A stretch of 64,000 nt of DNA from UBA7330 sp043554545 (GCA_043554545.1 CP121337.1:2790001-2854000); one strand, 5' to 3'; positions 33,365 through 43,018 are shown, numbered from the stretch's first letter. Program-made: numbers and translations. Notes: generated from the sequence alone by a model not told the origin.

Positions 33365-34075
33365 ATGGGAAGAGCATTTGAATATAGAAGAGCAGCCAAG
33401 GAAGCCCGATGGGATAAGATGTCCAAGGTGTTTCCAAAATTAGCAAAAGCAATTACTGTAGCCGCAAAGGAAGGTGGTGGAGACCCTGAGATGAACGCCA
33501 AACTCCGCACAGCTATTCAGAATGCCAAGGCTGAAAACATGCCTAAAGACAACATCGAGAATGCCATTAAGCGTGCGGTAGGTAACGACGCCGATGATTA
33601 TTCAGAAGTTACTTACGAAGGTAAAGGTCCACATGGCGTATTAGTATTTGTCGAATGTGCAACGGACAATACGACCAGAACTGTAGCCAATGTAAAGGCC
33701 TATTTCAGCAAGGCTGGAGGAGGAATCGTTCCGAATGGCTCACTTGAATTCATGTTTGATAGAAAAGCAGCTTTTGAGTTTAACCTGGGAGAAGACATGG
33801 ATTTAGAGGAGCTGGAACTTGAGTTAATTGATGCTGGGTTAGAAGAAATCACCAGTAATGAGGAGAAGGTTTATCTGTATGCCGATTACACCAATTTTGG
33901 TACTTTATCCAAAGCATTGGAAGACAAGGGAATAGACGTCAAAAAAGCCAATCTTCAAAGAATTCCTAATAGTCCGGTAGCGTTTACTGAGGAACAAATG
34001 GAAGAAATAGAAAAAATGTTAGATAGAATTGAGGATGACGACGATGTTCAGGCTGTATTCACTAACATTGCATAG
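33365..34075 (+). CDS. YebC/PmpR-family protein (translation factor/DNA-binding regulator)
   Basis: A 236-residue protein of the YebC/TACO1 family. Motifs are FEYRRAAKEARWDKMSKVFPKLAKAITVAAKEGGGDPEMNAKLRTAIQNAKAENMPKDNIENAIKRA and YEGKGPHGVLVFVECATDNTTRTVANVKAYFSKAGG, which are diagnostic. The family was described as transcriptional regulators and more recently linked to translation of difficult, proline-rich sequences by ribosomes. The start MGRAFEYRRAAKEARW is fixed by the family. The C-terminus is acidic. It ends 2 bases before the LytTR regulator gene. Confidence 0.94.
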   Translation: MGRAFEYRRAAKEARWDKMSKVFPKLAKAITVAAKEGGGDPEMNAKLRTAIQNAKAENMPKDNIENAIKRAVGNDADDYSEVTYEGKGPHGVLVFVECATDNTTRTVANVKAYFSKAGGGIVPNGSLEFMFDRKAAFEFNLGEDMDLEELELELIDAGLEEITSNEEKVYLYADYTNFGTLSKALEDKGIDVKKANLQRIPNSPVAFTEEQMEEIEKMLDRIEDDDDVQAVFTNIA

Positions 34076-34077
34076 TT

Positions 34078-34848
34078 TTGATCATCAGCCCCTCAGATAA
34101 GCCCAATTATCACGTAGTATTAAGTACAGGAATTTCGATTTGCATCATCTACTATCTCTTTGAGCGCTTTTATGGTGAAATAGCAGAAACCCATTCAGGA
34201 CAAACATTGGTCGAAAGAGCCTTTTTAATGGGCCTTACGACTGTTGCAGTCTTTGCTTTATTTGAAATAACCATAAAACACATTTTTTTTTCTCCAACTA
34301 TCGAAGGCATATTAGCCTGGCATATTGGACAATCTCTTGCCTCAGGCCTTGTTGCATTTTATATCAATAATTATTTTGAGGGTCATCCTGTCTGGGATGC
34401 CAAAGCGCTTTTTCTATTTACAATAACCTATGGCCTGGCATGTGTTCCAGGCATATACATGGGATACCTGATACATAAAAAAGTTGCAGGAACTGATTTT
34501 GATGAAGACCTAAAATACATCATCGTTAAATCTCCGGGCAACATGGAGTTAATGGTAGATCCCCGGCATATCATGTTTGTCATGGAGGAGGATTCATCTA
34601 TACGAATATTCTATTTAGACACTAGTGAAATCAAATCTAAATTGATAGATAAAAACCTGAGCGTCTTCGAAAAGGAGTTTAAGGACATCCCATTCCTGCT
34701 AAAATGCCATAAAGCTTATATTGTCAATATCAATCAGGTTTCAGAGGTTGTAAGAAATAATCAACAAATCCAGCTTCATTACTCTTCCCAGTATATTATC
34801 CCAGTAGATGAAAGATACAAATCTAAGATTCTAGATAAAATCAAGTAA
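34078..34848 (+). CDS. Membrane-embedded LytTR-domain regulator
   Basis: A 256-residue protein that starts with TTG. About four hydrophobic segments (residues 13-150) form a membrane domain. The C-terminal about 100 residues form a LytTR DNA-binding domain with IKSKLIDKNLSVFEKEF and LLKCHKAYIVNINQVSEVVRNNQQIQLHY, the usual CH(K/R)SYIVN motif. It would sense a membrane signal and bind DNA directly, without a separate kinase. Target genes are unknown; the tandem Gfo/Idh/MocA genes lie 103 bases downstream. It follows the YebC-family gene after 2 bases and may share its transcript. Confidence 0.85.
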   Translation: MIISPSDKPNYHVVLSTGISICIIYYLFERFYGEIAETHSGQTLVERAFLMGLTTVAVFALFEITIKHIFFSPTIEGILAWHIGQSLASGLVAFYINNYFEGHPVWDAKALFLFTITYGLACVPGIYMGYLIHKKVAGTDFDEDLKYIIVKSPGNMELMVDPRHIMFVMEEDSSIRIFYLDTSEIKSKLIDKNLSVFEKEFKDIPFLLKCHKAYIVNINQVSEVVRNNQQIQLHYSSQYIIPVDERYKSKILDKIK

Positions 34849-34918
34849 TCCAATCCATTTGGACACCCTGATTCAGATGCTGTGAGTTCCAATCATTTGT
34901 TTTAAGTAAGATTGTTTA

Positions 34919-34944
34919 GCATATTTATGATTACAAAAATATGC
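34919..34944. promoter_or_regulatory. Inverted repeat upstream of the Gfo/Idh/MocA pair
   Basis: GCATATTT and AAATATGC form a perfect 8-bp stem with a 10-base loop, ending 7 bases before the ATG at 34952. It may be an operator or a leader hairpin over the ribosome-binding region. Confidence 0.4.
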
Positions 34945-34951
34945 TCAAATA

Positions 34952-36310
34952 ATGATAGACCTCAATCGAAGAACTTTTATCAAAGGCACTTCCGCTGCTA
35001 TGGCGCTGACTGCCTTTGGTGGCATGGGGATGAATTTTACCATGGCAAAAACACTGAAAGTTGGTCTGATAGGAACTGGCTGGTATGGTAAAAGTGACCT
35101 TTTTAAACTCATTCAGGTAGCTCCGGTAGATGTGGTCGCCCTCTGTGACGTTGATGAAAATATATTAAGTGCTGCTGGAAAACTTGTCAGCGAACGCCAA
35201 TCTTCCGGAAAAGTCCCTAAATTATATGGTGACTATCGCAAAATGTTAAATAAGCATGATCTGGACCTGGTCATTATAGGAAGCCCTGACCACTGGCATG
35301 CGCTACAATGCATCGATGCGGTAAAAGCAGGTGCTCATGTATACGTCCAAAAGCCAATTAGTGTCGATGTAGCGGAAGGGGAAGCCATGGTCAAAGCAGC
35401 TCGTAAGTATGACAGAGTTGTTCAGGTTGGCACTCAGCGTAAGAGTACGCCTCACCTCATTGATGCCAAAAAGAAAATTGTTGAAAAAGGATTATTGGGA
35501 AAAATCTCTCACGTAGAGATGTGCTGCTACTACCACATGAGAAACAACGCAAATCCACCGCTTCAGCCAGTACCTGATTTTCTGGATTACGAAATGTGGA
35601 CAGGTCCAGCCCCACTAAGACCTTATGACGGATTACCACATATCCGTTGGTGGAGAGCATTCATGGAATATGGGAATGGTATTACCGGAGATATGTGTGT
35701 ACACATGTTGGATACTGTACGTTGGATGCTGGACCTGGGATGGCCTAAGCGTATTACTTCTACCGGCGGTATCTTCGTTCAAAAAGATGCAAAATCAAAT
35801 ATCTCAGATACTCAATCAGCTGTTTTTGAATATGACGAGTTAAACTGTGTATGGCAACACCGAACTTGGGGAACACCAGCAGATCCAGAGTACCCCTGGT
35901 CCTTCAAAATATATGGAGATAAAGGGACATTGAAAGGTAGTACCATGCAGGCTGATTTTGTTCCTTTAAAAGGTGATCCTGTTCACTTTGATGTGGTTTA
36001 TGAAAAAGAAAAGTATCCAGAGGATCTCACTGAAGAAAGAATTGAGTTAAACGCCGCTCCGGCAACAAGGCTACATATGCTGGACTTTCTGAAAGCAATT
36101 GAAAATAAAACAAAACCTATTGCGGACATAGAAGAAGGGCATATCTCCACAGCCTCCTGCATTCTTGCGAACATCTCCATGGAATTGGGAGGCAGGCCAC
36201 TGACCTATGACCCTGTTAATAAAGTGGTTGTCGATGATGACGAAGCGACTACTTTGCTAAGTCGCAAATACCGTGCCCCCTGGGTACACCCAACTGTAGA
36301 CAATGTCTGA
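34952..36310 (+). CDS. Exported Gfo/Idh/MocA-family oxidoreductase (first of a tandem pair)
   Basis: A 452-residue NAD(P)-dependent oxidoreductase with a TAT signal (NRRTFIKGTSAAMALTAFGG), so it is probably folded with its cofactor in the cytoplasm and exported to the periplasm. The Rossmann turn is VGLIGTGWYGKSDL; VIIGSPDHWHALQ and GAHVYVQKPISVD give the catalytic EKP-like region, here QKP; GDMCVHMLDTVRWML follows in the C-terminal domain. The neighbouring copy begins inside its last codons. Known periplasmic members act on sugars, and some oxidise glycosides at C3. The sugar acted on here is not known. Confidence 0.9.
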   Translation: MIDLNRRTFIKGTSAAMALTAFGGMGMNFTMAKTLKVGLIGTGWYGKSDLFKLIQVAPVDVVALCDVDENILSAAGKLVSERQSSGKVPKLYGDYRKMLNKHDLDLVIIGSPDHWHALQCIDAVKAGAHVYVQKPISVDVAEGEAMVKAARKYDRVVQVGTQRKSTPHLIDAKKKIVEKGLLGKISHVEMCCYYHMRNNANPPLQPVPDFLDYEMWTGPAPLRPYDGLPHIRWWRAFMEYGNGITGDMCVHMLDTVRWMLDLGWPKRITSTGGIFVQKDAKSNISDTQSAVFEYDELNCVWQHRTWGTPADPEYPWSFKIYGDKGTLKGSTMQADFVPLKGDPVHFDVVYEKEKYPEDLTEERIELNAAPATRLHMLDFLKAIENKTKPIADIEEGHISTASCILANISMELGGRPLTYDPVNKVVVDDDEATTLLSRKYRAPWVHPTVDNV

Positions 36311-37691
36311 AACAAACGGAATGAAAAACTCATCATCTTTAAATAGGAGAAAATTTCTGAAAAACTCCTCTGCATCCATGGTCATGGCAGGTTTAGCTCC
36401 GATGACCATAAGTTTTGATTTTGCTCAGAAGAACTACAAAGTAGGGCTGATTGGCTCAGGTTGGTACGGGAAAAGTGATCTTTTTCGTTTGATACAGGTT
36501 TCTCCTGTTGAAGTTGTAGCCATATGCGATCCCGATGAGCACATGTTGGAATCAGCTGGCAAACTAATCAGTGAAAGACAACGCTCGCATAAAGTGCCAA
36601 AACTTTACGAGGACTATCGGAAGATGTTAGATAAACATGATTTTGATATAGTGATTGTAGGATCACCGGATCATTGGCATGCCATGCATACCATTGCGGC
36701 CATTAAGGCAGGGGCGCATGTTTATGTGCAAAAACCAACCAGTGTAGATGTGATAGAAGGAGAAGCTATGCTGAAGGCTGCAAGGAAATACAATAAGGTT
36801 GTACAGGTAGGTACACAAAGACGAAGCACTCCCCACCTCATGGATGCTAAAAGAGAAATTGTTGACAAAGGTTTACTGGGAAAGGTCTCACATGTGGAAT
36901 TGTGTAATTATTCTGGAGGAGGTCGGCCAGATAATACAACAGTTCAGGAAGTTCCTGATTTTCTTAATTACGAGCTATGGACCGGGCCAGCCCCATTGTT
37001 ACCCTATACCGGATTGCCACATCGTGGAATTTGGCGGGCACACATGGAATATTGCAATGGGATGATTGGAGATATGGGTGTACACATGCTGGATGCAGCC
37101 AGATGGATGCTAAACGCTGGATGGCCTAAAACAATCACCTCAGTTGGAGGGATATACGTCAATAAAGAATCATTAGGTAACCGTTTCGATACACAAACTG
37201 CAACATTTGAATTTGAGGAGATGAACATGGTTTGGCAACACCGCATGTGGGGAATACCTGCCGACCCAGATTACAAATGGTCATTCAAGCTCTATGGGGA
37301 TAAGGGAACTTTAAAGGCAAGTGTCTATAAGGCAGAGTTCATTCCGATTGAAGGAGAGCCTAAGAGGTTTGATGTGCTTTATGAAAAGGAAAAGTACCCT
37401 GAAGATCTTACAGAAGATGGAATGAGTCTATATGCTGCCGCAGCTACCAGGGAACATATGCGCGATTTTTTAAGAGCAATTGAAAATAACAGTAAGCCAG
37501 TCGCTGACATCGAACAAGGTCATATTTCCTCAACCGCCTGTATATTGGCGAATCTCTCTTTAGAACTAGGAGGCAGACCATTGAGTTATGATCCGGTTAA
37601 AAAATTTATTACGGATGATCCGGAAGCAACTGAAAAATTAGCGAGAAAATATCGAGGACCCTGGGAGCACCCGACGGTTGATAATGTGTGA
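36303..37691 (+). CDS. Exported Gfo/Idh/MocA-family oxidoreductase (second of a tandem pair)
   Basis: A 462-residue paralogue of the preceding protein, with well over half of the residues identical by eye. It has its own TAT signal (NRRKFLKNSSASMVM), VGLIGSGWYGKSDL, VIVGSPDHWHAMH, YVQKPTSVD and GDMGVHMLDAARWML. Both end with the same RKYR(A/G)PW(V/E)HPTVDNV tail. It overlaps the first gene by 8 bases. The pair therefore arose by tandem duplication and may form a heteromer or act on two related sugars. The gene ends 20 bases before the convergent SDR gene. Confidence 0.9.
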   Translation: MSETNGMKNSSSLNRRKFLKNSSASMVMAGLAPMTISFDFAQKNYKVGLIGSGWYGKSDLFRLIQVSPVEVVAICDPDEHMLESAGKLISERQRSHKVPKLYEDYRKMLDKHDFDIVIVGSPDHWHAMHTIAAIKAGAHVYVQKPTSVDVIEGEAMLKAARKYNKVVQVGTQRRSTPHLMDAKREIVDKGLLGKVSHVELCNYSGGGRPDNTTVQEVPDFLNYELWTGPAPLLPYTGLPHRGIWRAHMEYCNGMIGDMGVHMLDAARWMLNAGWPKTITSVGGIYVNKESLGNRFDTQTATFEFEEMNMVWQHRMWGIPADPDYKWSFKLYGDKGTLKASVYKAEFIPIEGEPKRFDVLYEKEKYPEDLTEDGMSLYAAAATREHMRDFLRAIENNSKPVADIEQGHISSTACILANLSLELGGRPLSYDPVKKFITDDPEATEKLARKYRGPWEHPTVDNV

Positions 37692-37710
37692 TGATATTGA
37701 GACTAGAAAG

Positions 37711-38634
37711 TTACTTCTTCATCTTCATTAATCCCCTAAAATAAAGCCACATCATTTTCATCTTGGTCCCACCCTTTCTACTCAGTTCCATGGCATCCCA
37801 TAGTTCCTCCGGTACCTGATCCAGCTGGTTGAACTCTCCAGCCCCTTTGAGCCATTCGCCGCCATCAATGGTGATAACTTCTCCATTGACATAGGCAGAG
37901 AAGTCCGAGACCAAATAAGCGGCAAGATTAGCTAGTTCCTGATGCTCCCCTACCCTTCCTACAGGCACTTTGTTAGCAGGGTCAAATTTCTTCTTTAAAT
38001 CACCTGGTAGTAATCTATCCCATGCCCCTTTTGTCGGGAAAGGACCTGGCGCAATAGCATTGCAACGGATACCGTATTTTGCCCACTCGACGGCCAGAGA
38101 CCTGGTAAGCGCTAAAACTCCAGCTTTTGCACTTGCGGAAGGAACCACATACCCGGAACCGGTCCATGCGTATGTAGTTACAATGCTCAGGATATTACCC
38201 GGGTATTCATCTTCAATCCACTTTTTCCCCATGGCAAGAGAAAAATTATATGACCCTTTCAATACAATATCTACTACGGTATCAAAAGCCCGATGAGACA
38301 GCCGTTCTGTTGGACTTATAAAATTTCCTGCTGCATTATTGAGAAGCACATCAATATGGCCGAATTTCTGAATTGATTGGGCAATGACCTCCTCCACCTG
38401 TTCGTATACTCTCACATCACATTCCAAAGGCAGAACCTCATTTCCTGTCAAGGCAGTAATTTCTTCAGCTGTTTCCTTCAGCACTTCAAGTTTCCTACTG
38501 GTAATTATCAGATTAGCTCCCAATTGGGAGAAATAAGTACCCATAGATTTACCCAAACCGGTTCCACCACCAGTAATGAGGATTGTTTTGCCTTTTAAAG
38601 CGTCCTCTTTAAGCATACCATCAGTATAGCCCAT
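37711..38634 (-). CDS. SDR-family oxidoreductase, 2,4-dienoyl-CoA reductase-like
   Basis: A 307-residue short-chain dehydrogenase: TILITGGGTGLGKSMG (cofactor turn), NNAAGNFISPTERLS, and GYVVPSASAKAGVLALTRSLAVEWAKYGIRCNAIAPGPFPTKGAWDRL. The last block is nearly the same as in mitochondrial/peroxisomal 2,4-dienoyl-CoA reductases, which use this SxSAKAG form in place of the standard YxxxK spacing. EFNQLDQVPEELWDAME near the end also fits that subfamily. It likely reduces unsaturated acyl-CoA in fatty-acid breakdown with NADPH. No other beta-oxidation gene is adjacent, so the context is not informative. Confidence 0.87.
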   Translation of the reverse strand: MGYTDGMLKEDALKGKTILITGGGTGLGKSMGTYFSQLGANLIITSRKLEVLKETAEEITALTGNEVLPLECDVRVYEQVEEVIAQSIQKFGHIDVLLNNAAGNFISPTERLSHRAFDTVVDIVLKGSYNFSLAMGKKWIEDEYPGNILSIVTTYAWTGSGYVVPSASAKAGVLALTRSLAVEWAKYGIRCNAIAPGPFPTKGAWDRLLPGDLKKKFDPANKVPVGRVGEHQELANLAAYLVSDFSAYVNGEVITIDGGEWLKGAGEFNQLDQVPEELWDAMELSRKGGTKMKMMWLYFRGLMKMKK

Positions 38635-38641
38635 AGCTCTT

Positions 38642-39055
38642 TTATTTTGGAAGTTTATCGTCTACTAACCCATATACAAATGTTCCAAATATCGCACTGA
38701 TTAAAACCACAATAAACATAAGAAACCCATTGCCTATCAAAATATAAATGGGACCTGGACATGCACCAGTCATTGCCCAACCACATCCAAAGATAGTTCC
38801 ACCAATTAAAGGTGCCCATCTGTTGTTTGCCTTTGGTTTAATGATGATTGGGTTACCCTCTACATCTTTGATCTTAAACTTTTTGATCAGTTGTATGGCT
38901 ATTATTCCAAAAACAACAGCTGAACCAATCACCCCATACATATGAAAGGATTCAAACCTGAACATTTCATATATCCGGTACCAGGAAATCACTTCAGACT
39001 TCGTCAGAATAATTCCAAAAACCAACCCTGCCATTAAAAACTTTAAATACTTCAT
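38642..39055 (-). CDS. YeeE/YedE-family (DUF6691-type) sulfur transport protein, small subunit
   Basis: A 137-residue membrane protein with about four helices. It has the YeeE/YedE signature FGCGWAMTGACPGPIYILIGNG, in which conserved cysteines could form a thiosulfate or sulfide path. It is the second half of a two-gene transporter: its start overlaps the preceding larger subunit by 4 bases. Homologues of this split type sit beside rhodanese or persulfide-metabolism genes; none is present here. The SDR gene lies 7 bases downstream. Confidence 0.88.
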   Translation of the reverse strand: MKYLKFLMAGLVFGIILTKSEVISWYRIYEMFRFESFHMYGVIGSAVVFGIIAIQLIKKFKIKDVEGNPIIIKPKANNRWAPLIGGTIFGCGWAMTGACPGPIYILIGNGFLMFIVVLISAIFGTFVYGLVDDKLPK

Positions 39056-39609
39056 AGCAAAATAGGTAAGATAAAATGTGTAACAAAAAGGCCTCCCAAG
39101 AAAAACCCAACTACTGCAACCAAAGACGGGAATTGCAAATTACTAAGCCCGCTAATCGCGTGACCTGAAGTGCAACCACCAGCATATCTTGTCCCAAAAC
39201 CAACCATAAATCCACCTATAACCATAAATACAAATCCCTGAAGTGTAAATAAGTTGTCCCAATTAAAAATTGAGGTAGGAATATACTCACCTCCAGGATT
39301 TAAGATTCCTGTTTTCATTAATGCCGCGGTTGTTTGAGCGCTCAGATCAATCGCTTGATTGGAAGTCATATAATGTGAGGCAATATAGCCGCCCAAAAGT
39401 GCTCCAACTACAAAAAACAAGTTCCAGACCTGCTCTTTCCAGTCTATCCTGAAAAACTCAGTAAATTTTCCTGCACCTCCAATTGAGCACACCGTTTTTA
39501 AAGTAGATGAAATACCAAAGCTCTTTCCATAATAAAGCATCAGTACCATGACAAAGGTGATTAATGGCCCGGCAACATACCAGGGCCATGGGGACCTAAT
39601 CCATTCCAT
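39052..39609 (-). CDS. YeeE/YedE-family sulfur transport protein, large subunit
   Basis: A 185-residue membrane protein with about five helices. The C-terminal half has VGFGTRYAGGCTSGHAISGLSNLQFPS, the diagnostic GxRxAGGCxxGH motif, which in TsuA-type proteins carries thiosulfate. An N-terminal region has WPWYVAGPLITFVMVLMLYYGKSFGISSTLKTVCS. Together with the overlapping small subunit it makes up one full YeeE/YedE unit. Likely role: uptake or exchange of reduced sulfur compounds across the inner membrane. Confidence 0.88.
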   Translation of the reverse strand: MEWIRSPWPWYVAGPLITFVMVLMLYYGKSFGISSTLKTVCSIGGAGKFTEFFRIDWKEQVWNLFFVVGALLGGYIASHYMTSNQAIDLSAQTTAALMKTGILNPGGEYIPTSIFNWDNLFTLQGFVFMVIGGFMVGFGTRYAGGCTSGHAISGLSNLQFPSLVAVVGFFLGGLFVTHFILPILL

Positions 39610-39795
39610 ATATTCAGATATTTAATTTTTAAGCAATTTCTTCAGAAACAGAAGTAATATCGCAAAAATTCAGATGATGCGTTCTTTAATGCCGTATTCC
39701 CGACAAAAGGGTGCGGTTTATTTTAAACTATTTGAATCCTATACTGAGTAAGCCAGCCCTTAATTAGACTTACTAAGGCATCCGTAATTTTTTGT

Positions 39796-40458
39796 TTATT
39801 TCACAAGATACGGAGCCAATACTTTTTTCCAGATTTTGTAGCCTTCTGCATTCATATGGAGATTATCCTCGAGGAATATATGAGTAAACACCATGCCATC
39901 ATCATCTAAAGCAGGGTACCAAACATCTACATATTCTGTTCTTTCGTTTTGACAGGCAAACAACTCAAGTGCCTCATTTAGTTCCAAGTACTTCTCTCCC
40001 AGTTCCCACCTGGCTACACTTGGCTTTGCTGCAATAAATGCTACATCTGCCTCCGGTAATTTTCTTTTAAGGATTTTTCGGACTTTTTTAGCATCCTTCA
40101 TGATACGCTTGGTATCCTTACCACTTGCAATGTCATTGTCTCCTTCATAGATGAAAATTTTCGCTGGATTATAGGGGATGACTATCCGATCTAGGTAATA
40201 GATTAAATCAGAGAACTGTGACCCTCCAAATCCTCTATTTATCACTTTAAAGTCTGGAAACTGATCTGCTATATCTTTCCAAATACGGATAGAAGAGCTA
40301 CCTACAAAAAGGTTTGCTCCTTCTGGTGGAGCATTTTGTTTGTCGCTATCTTCATATTCAACAATGGTTTTTTCGAATCTTTCAGGACCTTTTTCCTGCG
40401 CATATAAGGCGTTACTCAGAAGAAAGAAAAGCAAAAGTGGTTGAATCAGGTATTTCAT
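39796..40458 (-). CDS. Exported SGNH/GDSL hydrolase
   Basis: A 220-residue protein with a signal peptide (ends LYAQ). It has the four SGNH blocks: LFVGSSSIRIWKDI (block I, catalytic Ser), VINRGFGGSQFSDL (Gly block), YEGDNDIASGK (Asn block) and LEDNLHMNAEGYKIW (Asp/His block). Such proteins remove acyl or acetyl groups from carbohydrates or lipids. The neighbours do not show the substrate, although the sulfatase/SusCD region starts close by. It is divergent from the DUF1553 gene. Confidence 0.87.
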   Translation of the reverse strand: MKYLIQPLLLFFLLSNALYAQEKGPERFEKTIVEYEDSDKQNAPPEGANLFVGSSSIRIWKDIADQFPDFKVINRGFGGSQFSDLIYYLDRIVIPYNPAKIFIYEGDNDIASGKDTKRIMKDAKKVRKILKRKLPEADVAFIAAKPSVARWELGEKYLELNEALELFACQNERTEYVDVWYPALDDDGMVFTHIFLEDNLHMNAEGYKIWKKVLAPYLVK

Positions 40459-40475
40459 GTTGCGGGTCTTTTAAA

Positions 40476-40483
40476 CAAATTTA
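40476..40483 (-). promoter_or_regulatory. Candidate -7 box for the SGNH hydrolase gene
   Basis: Leftward the bases read TAAATTTG, matching TAnnTTTG, 17 bases before the start codon. No clear -33 partner is visible. Confidence 0.35.
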
Positions 40484-40696
40484 ATCACGAGATATTGTAT
40501 CTGCTGACTTTCTTGGGTTTTTCATTCCAGGAATTGTTGGAACTTAATTTCAAGCAAATTTGTGTTGAGGTAATATTCTATAGCAATTAGGTAACATTTT
40601 GTTCACCTAGTGAGTCTAAAATTGGTTAAATTTTCAAAAATTTTCTAACTAATAAAATTAAGATTGATAACGAAGAATTTCTATAACTTCGGTGAG

Positions 40697-43018
40697 ATGG
40701 GGAAAACTTTCAAACTCTTCCTAATTTCTCTTACAATGCTTTCTTTTTGCATCTCCTGCAAGAAAAGCAACAATGATGTTTCGGCTGTTAATCGGGCCTT
40801 ACCCGACCAAATAGATTTCAACTTTCACGTGCGCCCTATTTTATCAGATAAGTGCTTTGCCTGTCACGGGCCAGATGGAAATGCCAGAAAGGCTGACTTA
40901 AGATTAGACACTGAAGAGGGAGCTTTTGCTGTCTTGAAAGACTACGAAAATCAATTTGCCTTTGTGCCCGGGAAACCACATGAATCTGTTGCGTACAAGA
41001 GGATGACATCCAAAGACACTGCAGAAATGATGCCCCCTCCCGGATTTAATGTTAAAGTAAGTGAGCGGGAAGTTAAGATAATCGAAAAATGGATTGAGCA
41101 AGGAGCGGAGTACAAACCTCACTGGGCATTCATACCACCTGAAAAACAAGCATTACCTGAAGTAGACAATGAAGCATGGATCATTAATGAGATTGATTAC
41201 TTCATTTTAGATAAACTGGAGGAACTTGGGCTCAGCCCTAACAATCGGGCAGACAAGGAGCGATTGCTAAAAAGAGTATCCTTTGATTTGACAGGTCTTC
41301 CGCCCAGCCTGGAAATGCAAGAAGCTTTCCTCGCAGATGAATCAAGTGATGCGTATGAAAAAATTGTAGATGAACTGCTTTCGAGTAAGCATTATGGCGA
41401 AAAAATGGCTCGTCATTGGCTAGATGTAGCCAGATATGCAGATTCACATGGATACCAGGATGATGGGGTACGTACCATGTGGCCCTGGAGGGACTGGGTA
41501 ATCCATGCATTCAATGAAAATTATTCCTATGATAAAATGCTAATCTGGCAGTTGGCAGGAGATTTATTGCCCGAAGACAATGTGGAAGCCCTTCTGGCAA
41601 CTGGTTTTAACAGGAATCATAAGATTACTCAGGAAGGTGGCGTAATCCAGGAAGAGTACCGAATAGAGTATGTGACTGACCGAACCAATACTTTTGGAAA
41701 GGCTTTTCTAGGACTGACAATGGAATGTGCCAAATGTCATGATCACAAATATGATCCCATCTCTCAGAAAGATTATTACAGCACCTTTGCATTTTTTGAC
41801 AAAGTTCCAGAGAAAGGATTGGTGGGAACGATTGATGCCTCCTTTGCCGATCCTCCCAACATGAAGATCACCCAAACAATGATTGATGAGATACTTACTT
41901 TTGTCAATAACAGGGATACGTCTTCTGTTGAAGTAATGGTGATGAAAGATTCTGTGGGAATACGAGACACCTATATTTTAGATCGTGGCTTATATGATGC
42001 GAAAGGTGAAGTAGTCTCTTTTGGCACCCCCGAATCTGTTCTTGCATTTGATACTTTAAAATACCAACCTAACAGGCTTGGGCTTTCAAATTGGTTAATA
42101 AGTAAAGATCATCCGCTGACAGCCAGAGTTTTTGTCAATCGAATTTGGAGAGACTTTTTCACTCAGGGCATTGTCAAAACAGTCGGTGATTTTGGTATGC
42201 AAGGAGATTTACCAACTCACCCAGAACTTTTGGACTGGCTATCTGTTGATTTCATGGAAAATGAATGGGATATCAAGGGCCTGATTAAAAATATTGTAAT
42301 GTCTTCTACTTATACCCAATCCAGTGTTTTGGATGAGAAGAAATTGTCTGTAGACCCGGAAAATATTTACCTGGCCAGAATGCATCGTTCCAGAATAGAT
42401 GCTGAAATAATCAGAGATCATGTATTGGCGAGTAGTGGTTTGCTCAACAGAGAAATTGGGGGACCCAGTGTAAAACCCTATCAACCAGATGGTATGTGGA
42501 CAGCGGCCACTTCAGGGCGTGGTTCACTTAAAAGATATGTGCAAGATCATGGTTCGGACCTCTATCGAAGAGGTATTTATACATTTATAAAACGAACTGT
42601 TCCACCCCCTGTAATGCTAACATTCGACGCCTCTACAAGGGATCAATGTGAGGTTCAACGACCAACTACAAATACACCACTTCAGGCATTGGTAATGCTC
42701 AATGATCCAACAGTACTTGAAGCCTCACGAGTACTGGCAGAAAACATTGAGAACGAAAAACTTAGCAATGAAGATAAAATTGAAAAGGTATTCAGGTTAA
42801 TCATCTGCAGGATTCCTAAAAATGAAGAACAGGAATTATTGACAAATTATTTACAAGAACAGCAAGCATATTTTAAGGAGAACCCTGAAAAAGCAAGTGA
42901 ATTTATTACCGTTGGAGAGTTTCCAATCAAAGAGTCAAGAGATGAAAAAAATGTGGCTGCATTGATGCAGGTAATACACACCATTTACAATCTGGAGGAA
43001 TCTATTGTGAAAAGTTAA
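40697..43018 (+). CDS. DUF1549/DUF1553 protein with planctomycete-type cytochrome c domain, lipoprotein
   Basis: A 773-residue envelope protein. I chose the ATG at 40697, which gives a clean lipoprotein signal (MGKTFKLFLISLTMLSFCISC); the longer frame from 40664 adds eleven residues with no signal character. After the signal comes a PSCyt1 domain with heme-binding CFACHGPDG. DUF1549 (IDYFILDKLEELGLSPNNRADKERLLKRVSFDLTGLPP and HWLDVARYADSHGYQDDG) follows; it has a second CAKCHDHKYDP heme motif. DUF1553 (NRIWRDFFTQGIVKTVGDFG, DAEIIRDHVLASSGLLNREIGGPSVKPYQPDGMW) ends the protein. These domains are common in Planctomycetota. Function is not established. Confidence 0.9.
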   Translation: MGKTFKLFLISLTMLSFCISCKKSNNDVSAVNRALPDQIDFNFHVRPILSDKCFACHGPDGNARKADLRLDTEEGAFAVLKDYENQFAFVPGKPHESVAYKRMTSKDTAEMMPPPGFNVKVSEREVKIIEKWIEQGAEYKPHWAFIPPEKQALPEVDNEAWIINEIDYFILDKLEELGLSPNNRADKERLLKRVSFDLTGLPPSLEMQEAFLADESSDAYEKIVDELLSSKHYGEKMARHWLDVARYADSHGYQDDGVRTMWPWRDWVIHAFNENYSYDKMLIWQLAGDLLPEDNVEALLATGFNRNHKITQEGGVIQEEYRIEYVTDRTNTFGKAFLGLTMECAKCHDHKYDPISQKDYYSTFAFFDKVPEKGLVGTIDASFADPPNMKITQTMIDEILTFVNNRDTSSVEVMVMKDSVGIRDTYILDRGLYDAKGEVVSFGTPESVLAFDTLKYQPNRLGLSNWLISKDHPLTARVFVNRIWRDFFTQGIVKTVGDFGMQGDLPTHPELLDWLSVDFMENEWDIKGLIKNIVMSSTYTQSSVLDEKKLSVDPENIYLARMHRSRIDAEIIRDHVLASSGLLNREIGGPSVKPYQPDGMWTAATSGRGSLKRYVQDHGSDLYRRGIYTFIKRTVPPPVMLTFDASTRDQCEVQRPTTNTPLQALVMLNDPTVLEASRVLAENIENEKLSNEDKIEKVFRLIICRIPKNEEQELLTNYLQEQQAYFKENPEKASEFITVGEFPIKESRDEKNVAALMQVIHTIYNLEESIVKS

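Noticed and set aside
37711..38634. Loss of the catalytic Tyr in the SDR protein
   Set aside because: The SxSAKAG block looks like a missing YxxxK, but 2,4-dienoyl-CoA reductases have exactly this form, so the enzyme is probably intact.
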